Positions 35,061 to 43,928 of a DNA stretch of 64,000 bases are shown in pieces; position 1 is the first letter of the stretch; each line of letters starts with the position of its first letter. A program made the position numbers and the translations under genes. This DNA comes from Candidatus Methanoperedens sp. (GTDB lineage Archaea; Halobacteriota; Methanosarcinia; Methanosarcinales; Methanoperedenaceae), in NCBI GenBank assembly GCA_023249105.1, contig JAHFDG010000014.1, positions 20,934-84,933 on the forward strand, written 5' to 3'. The notes under the pieces were generated by a model. The model was not told where the DNA came from. It ran no database searches and was given only the letters and a program-made list of their open reading frames with translations.

Positions 35061-35291
35061 ATGCAATCTATAACAATGAGCACCAAGGGACGGATGACAA
35101 TACCAGCCAGCATCAGGAGAAAGTACGGGCTTAAAAAGGGCGTGAAACTGATTATCGAAGATAGTGGAAGCTATATCAAAATGATACCGAAGACGACCAA
35201 ACTTACAAAACTTTGTGGTATATTGGAAGGACGCCTTGATTCTAACTCTGTAAGAAAACAAATAGAAGAGATGCGGAAAGAAGATAGGTAA
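35061..35291 (+). CDS. Orphan AbrB-family DNA-binding protein
   Basis: 76 residues with MSTKGRMTIPASIRRKYGL and KKGVKLIIE, the AbrB/SpoVT fold, preceded by GTGAGGT. No PIN toxin follows; the next gene is on the other strand. Either a lone regulator or an antitoxin left after loss of its toxin. Confidence 0.8.
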   Translation: MQSITMSTKGRMTIPASIRRKYGLKKGVKLIIEDSGSYIKMIPKTTKLTKLCGILEGRLDSNSVRKQIEEMRKEDR

Positions 35292-35320
35292 TCTCCGAGA
35301 GTCCGAAATATGTGATGTGT

Positions 35321-36172
35321 TCACGTTTCACCCCGCTTATCGTCTGCTGGTGGCATAATTTTATAAACGCTTTGTTTGATGAACCCCATACCTTTATAAA
35401 ATGGTTTTATCCATTGCGGTTTTTGGCGCAATTTCGAAGAGTATCTTTCGTCTCTATAATGCCGCCAATGACCGCGCACTAAAATTCGTGGGGGCAATCG
35501 CGGATTTGGCGACTTATTAAATTCGTTGAGGTATTTGATAAAATGAGTCTTGGGTCGAATGTAAACTTTGGTCGGAAGGATAGATTTGTTTCTTAATCTT
35601 CGTTTTTCTTGCTGTTCCTTCGTGGGTTTTATAGTGGTTACATCAATATCGGCATCGTTGTTTTCTACTAAATCAACAATATTACAAGCCATTCGACGCA
35701 TATAAGGCGCGGCTTCTTTTTTTAAATCTATTATCTCTTTAGGTGATTTATCTTGTTCATAATTATCTATTAAGTGTATTGTGAACCTTATAAAATCTAA
35801 AGTGTTCACGTTCAACAATATAGTCTGTATGCCCCACTCTCCTTCTTTCGGGACAATATGAATCAACAACCCCTTCATAATATAATCACCGAAACAGCGC
35901 AGGTTGGTATTTATCAAAATATTATTAAAAAATAGTGGTCTATAAAATATCTGATTGTCTGTAGATTCAATTAAACCAACAAGTCTTTCATCTAATTCAA
36001 CAATTTGTGAATAATCCATTATTTGATTCAGTATTCTTTCACGGTTTGCACTGACCTCCGAATCGGATGCTTGTTCAGTAAGATTCAATAACCAAAATTC
36101 AAACGGTTTCATTTTACTATATAATTTTTTCTCGTATTCAGTGATTTTTTCAGATTCTTTATTCATATTCAA
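35321..36172 (-). CDS. Uncharacterised AT-rich protein with mobile-element-like C-terminus
   Basis: 283 residues; no named family. The C-terminal end reads RILVRGHWRHYRDERYSS then WIKPFYKGMG, which resembles the GHWR ... W-I-x-P-x-x-x-G ending of proteins often carried by plasmids and phages. The rest is helical and polar. Composition is richer in AT than the flanking repair genes. Probably acquired. Confidence 0.6.
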   Translation of the reverse strand: MNMNKESEKITEYEKKLYSKMKPFEFWLLNLTEQASDSEVSANRERILNQIMDYSQIVELDERLVGLIESTDNQIFYRPLFFNNILINTNLRCFGDYIMKGLLIHIVPKEGEWGIQTILLNVNTLDFIRFTIHLIDNYEQDKSPKEIIDLKKEAAPYMRRMACNIVDLVENNDADIDVTTIKPTKEQQEKRRLRNKSILPTKVYIRPKTHFIKYLNEFNKSPNPRLPPRILVRGHWRHYRDERYSSKLRQKPQWIKPFYKGMGFIKQSVYKIMPPADDKRGET

Positions 36173-36261
36173 TCACCCCGTTGCTGTGATGTATTTCCCT
36201 GCGTACTCTGCGCCTCATCTTCGGCGCAATCGGTATCTTCACCGAATCCAGCGGGATAATC

Positions 36262-36444
36262 TCACACATCTTCCCGCTTTCGCCGTGCAAACTCCCTGGA
36301 AGCCGAATAAGTCGTGTGAAGTCCGCTGATAAAAACCAATCTAACTATAATAGGTAAAAGAAATAAGATTAAAGGCAAACAAATCCATATCAAAAATTTT
36401 TCATTATCTTTAAAATATTCAGATATTTTTATTAGATTAATCAT
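36262..36444 (-). CDS. Possible 60-residue single-helix membrane protein
   Basis: One hydrophobic helix (FLIWICLPLILFLLPIIVRLVF) followed by a basic tail (REFARRKREDV). It starts 10 nt after the herA stop on the same strand but has no clear ribosome site. It may be real and co-transcribed, or chance. Confidence 0.35.
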   Translation of the reverse strand: MINLIKISEYFKDNEKFLIWICLPLILFLLPIIVRLVFISGLHTTYSASREFARRKREDV

Positions 36445-36453
36445 AGCTAATGT

Positions 36454-38016
36454 TTACACCCCCACATCCATCTCCTCATCCGCCTTCACTTCCGGCGCCT
36501 TCTCCTCGTACTTCCTCTGCTCTGCCCACATCGCCGGTGCATCCTTGCTTCTTCCCTTTACATCGCTCGTCAGCCTCTTCCTTATCCTCACAAGCGTCGG
36601 GGTATTTATCGCAACGCCTGAAATTATCGCCTGGCCTTTTGCAAGCGATGGAAGCTCTGCTATCAAATCCCTGCTTGCAGACTCAATGCTCTGCGCTATC
36701 TGCTGCTGGTCAGTGGGGTTGATTATCCTCATCGTTATCTGCGTCATGCACTGCGATAGGGAATCCGCATCTAATTTACTCGGGCGCTGGGAAACAAGGC
36801 ACACGCCAACGCCGAACTTCCTGCCTTCTGAAAGTATGGTCTTGAGGATACCCTTGGATTTAGCCTCGCCGCTGTGGGGCGCGAACCTGTGCGCCTCCTC
36901 GATGACCACGAATACAGGATAGGGAAGAAACTTGTCCACATGGGATTCATTGTAACGGTTGTTCTCAGTGCCCTCACGCGCATCGAACAGGCGGCGTAGC
37001 ATGACCGAAGCTATCAACTGCTGGTAGGTGTCCTCGATGCCTGAAACGTCCATGATAGTAAGCTGCCCGACTTTGAAGTAATCGGCAAGCGGAATGGTCT
37101 GGAAATCGTCGAATATGGAGCCGTACAGCTTCCCGAACCGCCACATGATGCCCTCTATCGTGGACTCATTCGAGGAATCCCGAAGCGCCTCTATCTCCTG
37201 CTTGAGTTCATTGCGGGTGAATTTTTTCTTGCTGTTGTTTTTGAGGTTGTGATATGCAGACCTGAAAAGCGTCTTCATCTTATCCGACATGGTCCCGTCA
37301 TCCATTATGCTGATGAAATCGCTTACAAGAAGGTCGCTTATCCTGATTTTTATATTCTCAGGTTTCACGGTTTTTACCTTCGGGCGATAAGATGCCGTGA
37401 TGAACTCCGGGTTGTTCTGGACTTCACCCAGCGTGGAGTATTCGCCGTGCGGGTCGAAAATCAGGACTGGAGCCATGTTATAAGGTTTCAGCAATTCCTC
37501 GACAAGGACTCCAACGGTGTACGATTTTCCCGCGCCTGTGGAGGCGATAACCGACACATGCTGGCTTACAATATCCCGGACAGATAACACAATTTCCGTA
37601 TCCTCTCCAAAAACATTTCCCATAAAGGCAGAGCCGAGAGCGCCAGCTTTTACTTTGCTTATGTCTTTAAGGACTTCCACTCCCGCGCGCTCAATTTTAG
37701 CGCCGCAGGGGGGATTTGTTCTCGGATTTATGAACTCGCCCATCGCCGCATCAAAATAACCGACAACAGCGGCTGAATAAGTGTAGTATTTGAAATCATG
37801 CGGGTCAAGACCGTAAAACCCTGAAATCTCATCAGCATCGAGTTCATTATCCAGAAGGAATTCCTGTGGATATTGGTTCAGTGGCTCGCCATGTTTTACC
37901 CTGCAAAGGATTTTTTTACCAGCTTCATGATAGCATGCGAACATACCGGCCGGCAGCCGCTCACTCGATATGAAGGTGAACCCTTCATCGTTCGAATAGT
38001 TGACAGTTCCGATCAT
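36454..38016 (-). CDS. herA: DNA double-strand-break helicase HerA
   Basis: 520 residues. FtsK/HerA-type hexameric translocase that works with NurA, Mre11 and Rad50 in end resection. Walker A STGAGKS at about residues 159-165, LIFDPHGEYS, Walker B FVVIEEAHRFAP, LVSQRPSKLDADSLSQC. N-terminal HAS-barrel region precedes the ATPase. ATG 38016 follows GAGGGAAGC and overlaps the upstream stop (ATGA). Confidence 0.93.
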   Translation of the reverse strand: MIGTVNYSNDEGFTFISSERLPAGMFACYHEAGKKILCRVKHGEPLNQYPQEFLLDNELDADEISGFYGLDPHDFKYYTYSAAVVGYFDAAMGEFINPRTNPPCGAKIERAGVEVLKDISKVKAGALGSAFMGNVFGEDTEIVLSVRDIVSQHVSVIASTGAGKSYTVGVLVEELLKPYNMAPVLIFDPHGEYSTLGEVQNNPEFITASYRPKVKTVKPENIKIRISDLLVSDFISIMDDGTMSDKMKTLFRSAYHNLKNNSKKKFTRNELKQEIEALRDSSNESTIEGIMWRFGKLYGSIFDDFQTIPLADYFKVGQLTIMDVSGIEDTYQQLIASVMLRRLFDAREGTENNRYNESHVDKFLPYPVFVVIEEAHRFAPHSGEAKSKGILKTILSEGRKFGVGVCLVSQRPSKLDADSLSQCMTQITMRIINPTDQQQIAQSIESASRDLIAELPSLAKGQAIISGVAINTPTLVRIRKRLTSDVKGRSKDAPAMWAEQRKYEEKAPEVKADEEMDVGV

Positions 38017-38528
38017 GCTTCCCTCTCTATATATTTGCGAACAAGCCTTAACATCGCGCTGCATTCGGGGAATCCTGCCTCAACCTGGCCAACCATGGAA
38101 AGAAGGACGTTTTTTGGAAGTGCATCCCGGCTGGTATGAAAATATGCGACACTTGGCTTGCCGTTCATTATGTGGAATTGCTTTAATTCTTCAGTTTTCA
38201 AAATATCAATATTATTTTTTACATCAGGCGGTGAGTCGATAGTATATTCCACGCTACCGTTACGTATTACCCCAAGCCCGTGAATAATATAATAGCTGCT
38301 CCTGAAATCCTCATTAAAAGGAGCGTACTTGGGCTGCATTGCAGGTTCGATATAAGGAATCAGGTCTTCACGTATCGAATGCGTGATGTTTTTTATGACT
38401 CCTACGATTATTCCGTCATCTTTTTTAATTTTAATGAACCTGCCGATGCGTTCTTTTTGGGCATCCGGCTGTATTTTCACGATATACGTATTCGCATCAT
38501 CAACCCGGATTATGTCTCCTAATACCAT
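38013..38528 (-). CDS. HAS-barrel-like accessory protein of the HerA-NurA operon
   Basis: 171 residues. The N-terminus (LGDIIRVDDANTYIVKI, GRFIKIKKDDGIIVGVIKN) looks like a HerA-type barrel domain without the ATPase. The C-terminal half (FPECSAMLRLVRKYIEREA) is helical. Its stop overlaps the herA start and it begins 5 nt after nurA, so it is translated within the operon. It may bridge NurA and HerA; function not known to me. Confidence 0.75.
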   Translation of the reverse strand: MVLGDIIRVDDANTYIVKIQPDAQKERIGRFIKIKKDDGIIVGVIKNITHSIREDLIPYIEPAMQPKYAPFNEDFRSSYYIIHGLGVIRNGSVEYTIDSPPDVKNNIDILKTEELKQFHIMNGKPSVAYFHTSRDALPKNVLLSMVGQVEAGFPECSAMLRLVRKYIEREA

Positions 38529-38532
38529 CGTA

Positions 38533-39681
38533 TCACCTGTTTATTGTCTTATGAAAATGCTTGGCGCTCTTATTAATCTTAATCCCATGTGCTTTGCAGA
38601 AATTATCAAACATCCCATAAAAAAGGTCATGCTCGCTCATCCGTATCACTGCTGCGTCATGCGCCCGCATAAGTATATCTGGATAATTGCCCCGGATAAC
38701 ACACTGGGCGCGAATGATATCCGCGATTTTGTCGATATCTTCCGTTTCATGTACCCATGCAGGGAATTCCACACGTGCAGGAAGACCATTACTCAGCCTC
38801 ATGTAAAAAAACGCAAGGCTGTTCTTAAAAAGCCCGTAGTTATCAAGCACAGAGTTTGAAACCTCGCCCCGCCTGTCATCCCTGTCGCAAAGAAAAGCCG
38901 CTGTTCTTTCTCCCCACAAAAGATGGGAAAAAAGATGTGTATCCGAGAGCTTTGTCTTTTTCAACCCGAAGAGGAAATGCATCATGAGAGTAATATCGCG
39001 CGGCATTGTTGTATCAATAAAACCGATGACGGTATTGCGTGTTTCCCTGGAAGCAGAAAGGAGCCTCACGATTGCGTTTATGTATATCTCCCTGATATTC
39101 CTGTTCAGGACATTTATATGGGAAAGGATAAGGGCGCCGTCCAGCAGGACATAGAGCTTTTCATGTTCTTTCATCAGTTGTATGATGGTATCGCATTCCA
39201 TTGAAAAACGGCGTGCATCGACATATTCACTTCCGAAGGAATATACGCTTGCTGCCTCAAACTCCCCGGGCGTGATGATGGCTGCTCCTGTTTCCTGTTT
39301 ATAATCGCTATCCTCAGTATGCCTGTTAAATACGCTTGAGGTCTGGATTACTGCGATAGGAATCTCAAAATTCTTGTCCGAATATATCTGGCTTCCGTCA
39401 ACGGCTCCCACTGCAACGCCAGAAAGCACAGAATCCACCCACTGCATCGCCTCATGGCGGTTTTTCCAGTTATAAGGAAAAGGATGAATGAGTTTTCCGG
39501 TTTCAAGAAATTTCGCTCCGCTGTATGGGCGGAGACGCTCATTCATCGAAATATCGATATTCCTGACCTTTGTAAGCTCATTCCTGTACTCCTCTGTCAG
39601 TTCAGAGCGTTCAATATCATAAGACATTATAGAATCAAGTTTGGCATCAAACTGTAAAGAGATGTTTTTCAGGTCAATCAT
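38533..39681 (-). CDS. nurA: NurA 5'-3' nuclease
   Basis: 382 residues. The catalytic Asp of motif I is in AVGAVDGSQIYS and later acids occur in YVLLDGALILSH and FIDTT. NurA resects 5' strands together with HerA. I start it at ATG 39681: the open frame continues to 39762 but that part is the repeat element. The ribosome site AAAGGAG and this ATG are both inside the last hairpin of that element (CATAAAGG-AG-CCTTTATG), so the element may control NurA synthesis. Confidence 0.9.
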   Translation of the reverse strand: MIDLKNISLQFDAKLDSIMSYDIERSELTEEYRNELTKVRNIDISMNERLRPYSGAKFLETGKLIHPFPYNWKNRHEAMQWVDSVLSGVAVGAVDGSQIYSDKNFEIPIAVIQTSSVFNRHTEDSDYKQETGAAIITPGEFEAASVYSFGSEYVDARRFSMECDTIIQLMKEHEKLYVLLDGALILSHINVLNRNIREIYINAIVRLLSASRETRNTVIGFIDTTMPRDITLMMHFLFGLKKTKLSDTHLFSHLLWGERTAAFLCDRDDRRGEVSNSVLDNYGLFKNSLAFFYMRLSNGLPARVEFPAWVHETEDIDKIADIIRAQCVIRGNYPDILMRAHDAAVIRMSEHDLFYGMFDNFCKAHGIKINKSAKHFHKTINR

Positions 39682-39860
39682 AAAGGCTCCTTTATGACGT
39701 TCCAAGCCACGTTTCGGGAGGACGTGTCCGGCGCACCATATCCGTCGTTTGAAAAGCGACACCTCGCTTTATGCGATATCCACATATGCCTGTGGGCATA
39801 CGTGTCTGCGAAGTAAAGCGGCGCAACGGTTTTTGATAAAACGTTCTTAAAGTTTTTCAT
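39678..39860 (-). repeat. Inter-cistronic hairpin element with 60-codon ORF, copy 2
   Basis: Reads MKNFKNVLSKTVAPLYF ... NVIKEPL on the minus strand, matching copy 1 at 28632-28826. Relative to copy 1 it lacks 6 bases in the third large hairpin and 6 in the last one; both changes keep the frame. The 10-bp stem survives with one G-T wobble, AAAGCGA/TCGCTTT is identical, and the last stem keeps pairing after the deletion. It contains the rad50 stop codon (39847-39849) and the nurA start (ATGA overlap), so it occupies the rad50-nurA junction precisely. Confidence 0.75.
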
Positions 39861-42165
39861 GAATAACCCTGCTTTCGCCATTCGTTTTTTCGATTTTTAC
39901 CACATGTCCGTATTTTTCATTGAAAGTATCATCATGGGATATTACGAAAATCTGTTTGAAACCTTTAATATTCATTATCTGCTCCGAGAGGTTCTCTCTA
40001 CGTATCTCGTCCATATTCTGCGTGGGCTCGTCAAGGAAAACAAAATCAGAATTGGAAAGCATCTTGAGGAGCGAAAGCCGAAGAGCCAGAGCAGCCCCCA
40101 TTTTCTCGCCTCCGCTTAACTGCTGGAAATTTTTCTCCTCGCCGCTCTCGGTTATTATTATCCCGTAATCCTCGCTCCACCGCAATTCCTGCGAGAAGTC
40201 GTCCATGATAGCGCAGTATAGAGAGTTCGCTTCCTCACTTATCTCGCCTATCAGTTCAAGAACGATATGCTGCGCAGAATCCCGAAGTGTCTCGCGGATG
40301 AACTTTGCGTATTCCCCGAATCGTTTTTCATTGTCAAGTTTCTCCTCAAGTTCGCTCATCTTTGAAAGATATTTATCCATTTCTGCGATATCTTTCTCAA
40401 GCTTTCTGAGCTGCCCGTCTTTTTCCTTGAACTCAACCTCAAAACCCCGAACTTTTGCTCCGAGTTCCACGCACGTGTTTTCTGCGCGAGGAAGTGCTTC
40501 GACATTGAAATTCGTACCTGCCTCTGCAAATCGTTTCTCTAACCCCTTAAGTCTGATATCTTCCTCGGCGACAGTTTTTTCATGCATTTCGCACTCTTTC
40601 TTAAATTCCATAGCTCTTGAAGCAAGCGGCTGTATCTGCAAGTATTTCTGGTAGGGCGGTTCAAGCCCCGTGAGCTTTTTCTTCACTTCATTAATATCAA
40701 TATCAAGTGAACTGTATTTATCAAGGTCTTTCTTAAGCTCACCTGCAACCCCCTCTTTTTCAGGTATTTTCTCTATTTCTTTAGCTATTTTTCCAATCTC
40801 ATCGATTCCTTTTCGTTCAAATGAGCTCAAGGTGTTCACTTTACTGCGCGGGTCTCCGAGAGTATTTAATTCGGTGTTCAAGGTTTTCAGGGAACCTTCG
40901 GCAGACTCAAGGCGGCTTTTCGCCTCTTTAAGCTGCTGGCTGAAATAAGAAGAAAAATCCTTTACAGAGTTGCACTTTATCCCCTTCATCACAGGACAGA
41001 CATTCTCCACGCCAACCATATTAATTCTGTTTTTTATATCCTTTATCTCATTAAGTGCGATTGCCTGTTCCCCTTTTTTGCCCTCGATTTTCCTTTCAAG
41101 CTCATCCTGCTTTTCTATCATGGGAAAAAGAGACGCCTTTTCTTTAGCATACTTATCAACGTCTGTTTTTAATGATTCAAGACGGGAGTGTTTTTCATTC
41201 AGTGCCGCAAGCTCATTTTTAATCACGTTTAACTTGTCCTTTATTGCATCACGTTCTTTTCGCATGCCCTCAAGTTTTTCCTGCTTCTTTCTCTCTTCTT
41301 CGTATCTTTCTTTATCCGCCAAAAGGCCGGATACGGTATTTTGTGCTTCTTCGGATTTCTTAAGCTCGTCTTTTGACTTTTCAAGAAGCTGCTTCAATCC
41401 TTCTATTTTTATGCGCCCCTGTTTTATTTCATTTTCAAGTTTATCAAGCGCATCCTTCTGCTTTTTAAGTTCATCCCGCCTGCTTTTTGCAACCTTCAGG
41501 CTATCGTTACACTCTTTCAGGACTTTCTTGATATTTTCAATTGTCCTGCCAAGTTCGTCCCTCTCAATCTTTTTTTGCTCATAGTTCTCGGTCCTGATGC
41601 GCAGTTTCTCGATGTCATTCTCTATGCTCCTTAAACTTTCATCTATCAGGTTCATCGTGTTCCTGAGATTCTCGTAGGCATTCCTGTACTCGTCAACCTT
41701 GAGTATCTCATCGAATGTCTTTCTTCTCTTCGTGGGGGTTTCCATGAAAGCTGCTGTCAGCATGCCTTGCGGCACTCCGATAGTATTTTCAAAAATCCGC
41801 GGCAACTCATCTTCAGTGGATACTGTGAATAATTTGCTCGTGAGCCAGGCGAGAGCGTCTTTTTTGCCTGTGATATGGAGATTCTCTCCCATGACACTGT
41901 ATTCGCCTCCGAGTTTTCTTGCAAGCGTGTAAGTCGAATTATTTGCGGAGATTTCCACGGAAACCATACCTGATTTTTCCCCGCGGCGCAAGAAGTCTGC
42001 ATCTTTGTAGGGAAGGTAATCAAACAGGACATATCCGATTGCCTCCAGGATGGTCGTTTTCCCATGGCCGTTCTGGCCACAAATGCCGTTTATGCCTTCT
42101 TTGAACTCGATTGTCTCGTGACGGTAGGATTTGATGTTCTTTAATTCCACGGATTTGATAAGCAT
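39847..42165 (-). CDS. rad50: Rad50 SMC-like ATPase
   Basis: 772 residues. N-terminal Walker A GQNGHGKTTILEAIG, a long coiled coil (about 150-650), and C-terminal signature FQQLSGGEKMGAALAL with Walker B FVFLDEPTQNMD. The hook region at the apex has C390-P-V-M-K-G-I-K-C398, that is C-x7-C instead of the usual C-x2-C. The last residues HEKL and the stop come from the repeat element. Begins directly after the mre11 stop. Confidence 0.93.
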   Translation of the reverse strand: MLIKSVELKNIKSYRHETIEFKEGINGICGQNGHGKTTILEAIGYVLFDYLPYKDADFLRRGEKSGMVSVEISANNSTYTLARKLGGEYSVMGENLHITGKKDALAWLTSKLFTVSTEDELPRIFENTIGVPQGMLTAAFMETPTKRRKTFDEILKVDEYRNAYENLRNTMNLIDESLRSIENDIEKLRIRTENYEQKKIERDELGRTIENIKKVLKECNDSLKVAKSRRDELKKQKDALDKLENEIKQGRIKIEGLKQLLEKSKDELKKSEEAQNTVSGLLADKERYEEERKKQEKLEGMRKERDAIKDKLNVIKNELAALNEKHSRLESLKTDVDKYAKEKASLFPMIEKQDELERKIEGKKGEQAIALNEIKDIKNRINMVGVENVCPVMKGIKCNSVKDFSSYFSQQLKEAKSRLESAEGSLKTLNTELNTLGDPRSKVNTLSSFERKGIDEIGKIAKEIEKIPEKEGVAGELKKDLDKYSSLDIDINEVKKKLTGLEPPYQKYLQIQPLASRAMEFKKECEMHEKTVAEEDIRLKGLEKRFAEAGTNFNVEALPRAENTCVELGAKVRGFEVEFKEKDGQLRKLEKDIAEMDKYLSKMSELEEKLDNEKRFGEYAKFIRETLRDSAQHIVLELIGEISEEANSLYCAIMDDFSQELRWSEDYGIIITESGEEKNFQQLSGGEKMGAALALRLSLLKMLSNSDFVFLDEPTQNMDEIRRENLSEQIMNIKGFKQIFVISHDDTFNEKYGHVVKIEKTNGESRVIHEKL

Positions 42166-43461
42166 TTATTCCCCCATGCGTGAAAGTAAGGTCTGCCGGG
42201 GATTTTCCTTATTGTCTTCCATGGTATTATTTCCAGGTGCCCCGCTTTTTATTTTTTCAAAACCCCATCTTAATTCTTTCAGGACTGAGTTAACTTCAAC
42301 GTTCGCAGCAGCCATCTTTTTCACTTCGACCATTACCTTTACGACTTCATCCACATTGTCCCTGTACCTTCCGTCAAGTTTTATCCGGTCTGAGAAAACG
42401 CGAAGCTCTATCTGCTCGCGCGTGAGCCCCCGCACGTCCCCCTCTTTGAGGGCGTATGGCGAATTTGTTCGCTGGAGCCTGACCTCAGACCACAGCGGTT
42501 TAAACTGTTCGATGAGCATATCCCTGATGCGCTCAAGGTTCACATCGGATTTCGGAAAGTTCATCTCTCCATAAAGCATGAGTTCGATAAGCGGTGCCTT
42601 GTCTGATTGGACATTGGTCTCTCTCTCTATTTTTGCGTTTATCTTTGAATATAGCTCGTCGGGAGTAAGAATATCGCTCATGTCAAGCCTGATGCGCCTG
42701 ACCGGGCGGGTAATGGGGGATATGAGTTTTGCACCAGTATCCCGGACATGATAGAACCCTTTTGCCATGTCATATTCGTTCAAGGACATCATTTCAATGC
42801 TGCCGGGGTTGAATACCCAGCCGTCCAATTCGTAATGCGTATGGTAATGCCCGAGCGCAAGGTAATTCACTGCTTCTTTCAGGGGGAGGAGCGAATTGTA
42901 TGGGAGCTCTCCGCCCGCTTCCTGCTTTACCTGTCCTTCAATGCCAAAGTGCATCATAAGGATCGTAAATTTTTCTCCTCTTTCCGCATTTATTTTCTTT
43001 ATTTCGTCAGCGATCTGGGGGATTATGGAAGCTGTACTTGCTCCAAGGTATTTCACCCCGAAAATGCGGAAATTATCCAGCTCGATGAAGTCACCCATGA
43101 GCTTGACGCCGCTTGCTTCTTTCAGCCTTATGAGCCTGAGCAAGCCCTGCGAGTTGAGTATCTCAAGCCAGCTTTTGCCGTCCTGGTAAAAGGCGCGGTC
43201 GTGGTTCCCCTCGATTGTATAGACCTGTGTTGACGGGCTTTTTGCTTTAAGTTCAGAAAGGACTTTATATGCCTGCTCATACGTGGGCGCGTTTATGTTG
43301 TGTTTGTCGAAGAGGTCGCCTGAGATGAGGATGAACTCTACTTTGTGGTCTATGGCATATTGAATTACTGTCTGGAAGGCGCGGGCGTAGTCACGGAAGC
43401 GCTCGAAAAGGCCATATTGCGCATAGCCCAGGTGGAAGTCGCTCGCGTGGATGAAGTTCAT
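42166..43461 (-). CDS. mre11: Mre11 nuclease
   Basis: 431 residues. Calcineurin-like phosphoesterase motifs: ASDFHLGY, ISGDLFDKH, IEGNHDRAF, MMHFGIEG and ALGHYHTH, giving the two-metal site. Forms a heterotetramer with Rad50 for end processing. First gene of the mre11-rad50-nurA-herA operon; its stop abuts the rad50 start with no gap. Confidence 0.95.
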   Translation of the reverse strand: MNFIHASDFHLGYAQYGLFERFRDYARAFQTVIQYAIDHKVEFILISGDLFDKHNINAPTYEQAYKVLSELKAKSPSTQVYTIEGNHDRAFYQDGKSWLEILNSQGLLRLIRLKEASGVKLMGDFIELDNFRIFGVKYLGASTASIIPQIADEIKKINAERGEKFTILMMHFGIEGQVKQEAGGELPYNSLLPLKEAVNYLALGHYHTHYELDGWVFNPGSIEMMSLNEYDMAKGFYHVRDTGAKLISPITRPVRRIRLDMSDILTPDELYSKINAKIERETNVQSDKAPLIELMLYGEMNFPKSDVNLERIRDMLIEQFKPLWSEVRLQRTNSPYALKEGDVRGLTREQIELRVFSDRIKLDGRYRDNVDEVVKVMVEVKKMAAANVEVNSVLKELRWGFEKIKSGAPGNNTMEDNKENPRQTLLSRMGE

Positions 43462-43610
43462 GGGTTGTTAATAGGCTGTTCGGGTTAAAAATGGTTGTGA
43501 GAGCGGGGTGAAAGTGATGTTCGCGTGACGAGGCGGGCGGTGCGGCTGGTGGCTGCGCGGGGTTTGCGGAGAGCGCCGCAGATTTATAATTTTCGTAATA
43601 TACTTCTGTG

Positions 43611-43639
43611 CTTTGCGTTCTTTGCGCCTTTGCGGTGAT
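43611..43639. repeat. Dispersed GCAAAGGCGC repeat, copy 2
   Basis: CTTTGCGTTCTTTGCGCCTT followed by TGCGGTGAT, the inverse of the copy at 34995-35023, about 150 nt upstream of mre11. Confidence 0.6.
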
Positions 43640-43705
43640 ACGCTCCCTTTTGAAACTCAAATCCAACCGCAACTTATTTTTAGTATAATCAAATAATACA
43701 TAAGC

Positions 43706-43849
43706 ATGGACATACGGCAGTGTAAGAAAGGCTGTGTGGAATGCACGCCATGCGAAGATTGCGGGGCGCCTCAGTTTACCGTAAATGTGGTATGCGGAAG
43801 CTGTCTTTGCTGTGAAACCCCACACGTTGAAATGTATGAGTGGAAATAA
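43706..43849 (+). CDS. 47-residue cysteine-rich protein
   Basis: ATG 43706 to TAA 43847-43849 encodes a protein with nine cysteines: QCKKGCVECTPCEDCG, then VCGSCLCC near the end, closing with EMYEWK. The spacing suggests zinc or FeS binding. An AT-rich promoter-like stretch (TTTTTAGTATAATC) lies about 30 nt upstream. No family recognised. It lies divergent from mre11. Confidence 0.6.
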   Translation: MDIRQCKKGCVECTPCEDCGAPQFTVNVVCGSCLCCETPHVEMYEWK

Positions 43850-43928
43850 CTGGCATTAATGTTCGATTTCCAGTCAATAGTCCCCAGGGCAGGCTACCTT
43901 TAATATACGTCACGACTTTTTTGCTCCC

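Noticed and set aside
39682..39762. 27-residue N-terminal extension of NurA
   Set aside because: It is the repeat element read in another frame; the NurA family start and a ribosome site are at 39681.
40205..41584. Long Ser/Phe-rich open frames antisense to rad50
   Set aside because: The composition is the mirror of a Lys/Glu-rich coiled coil; not coding.
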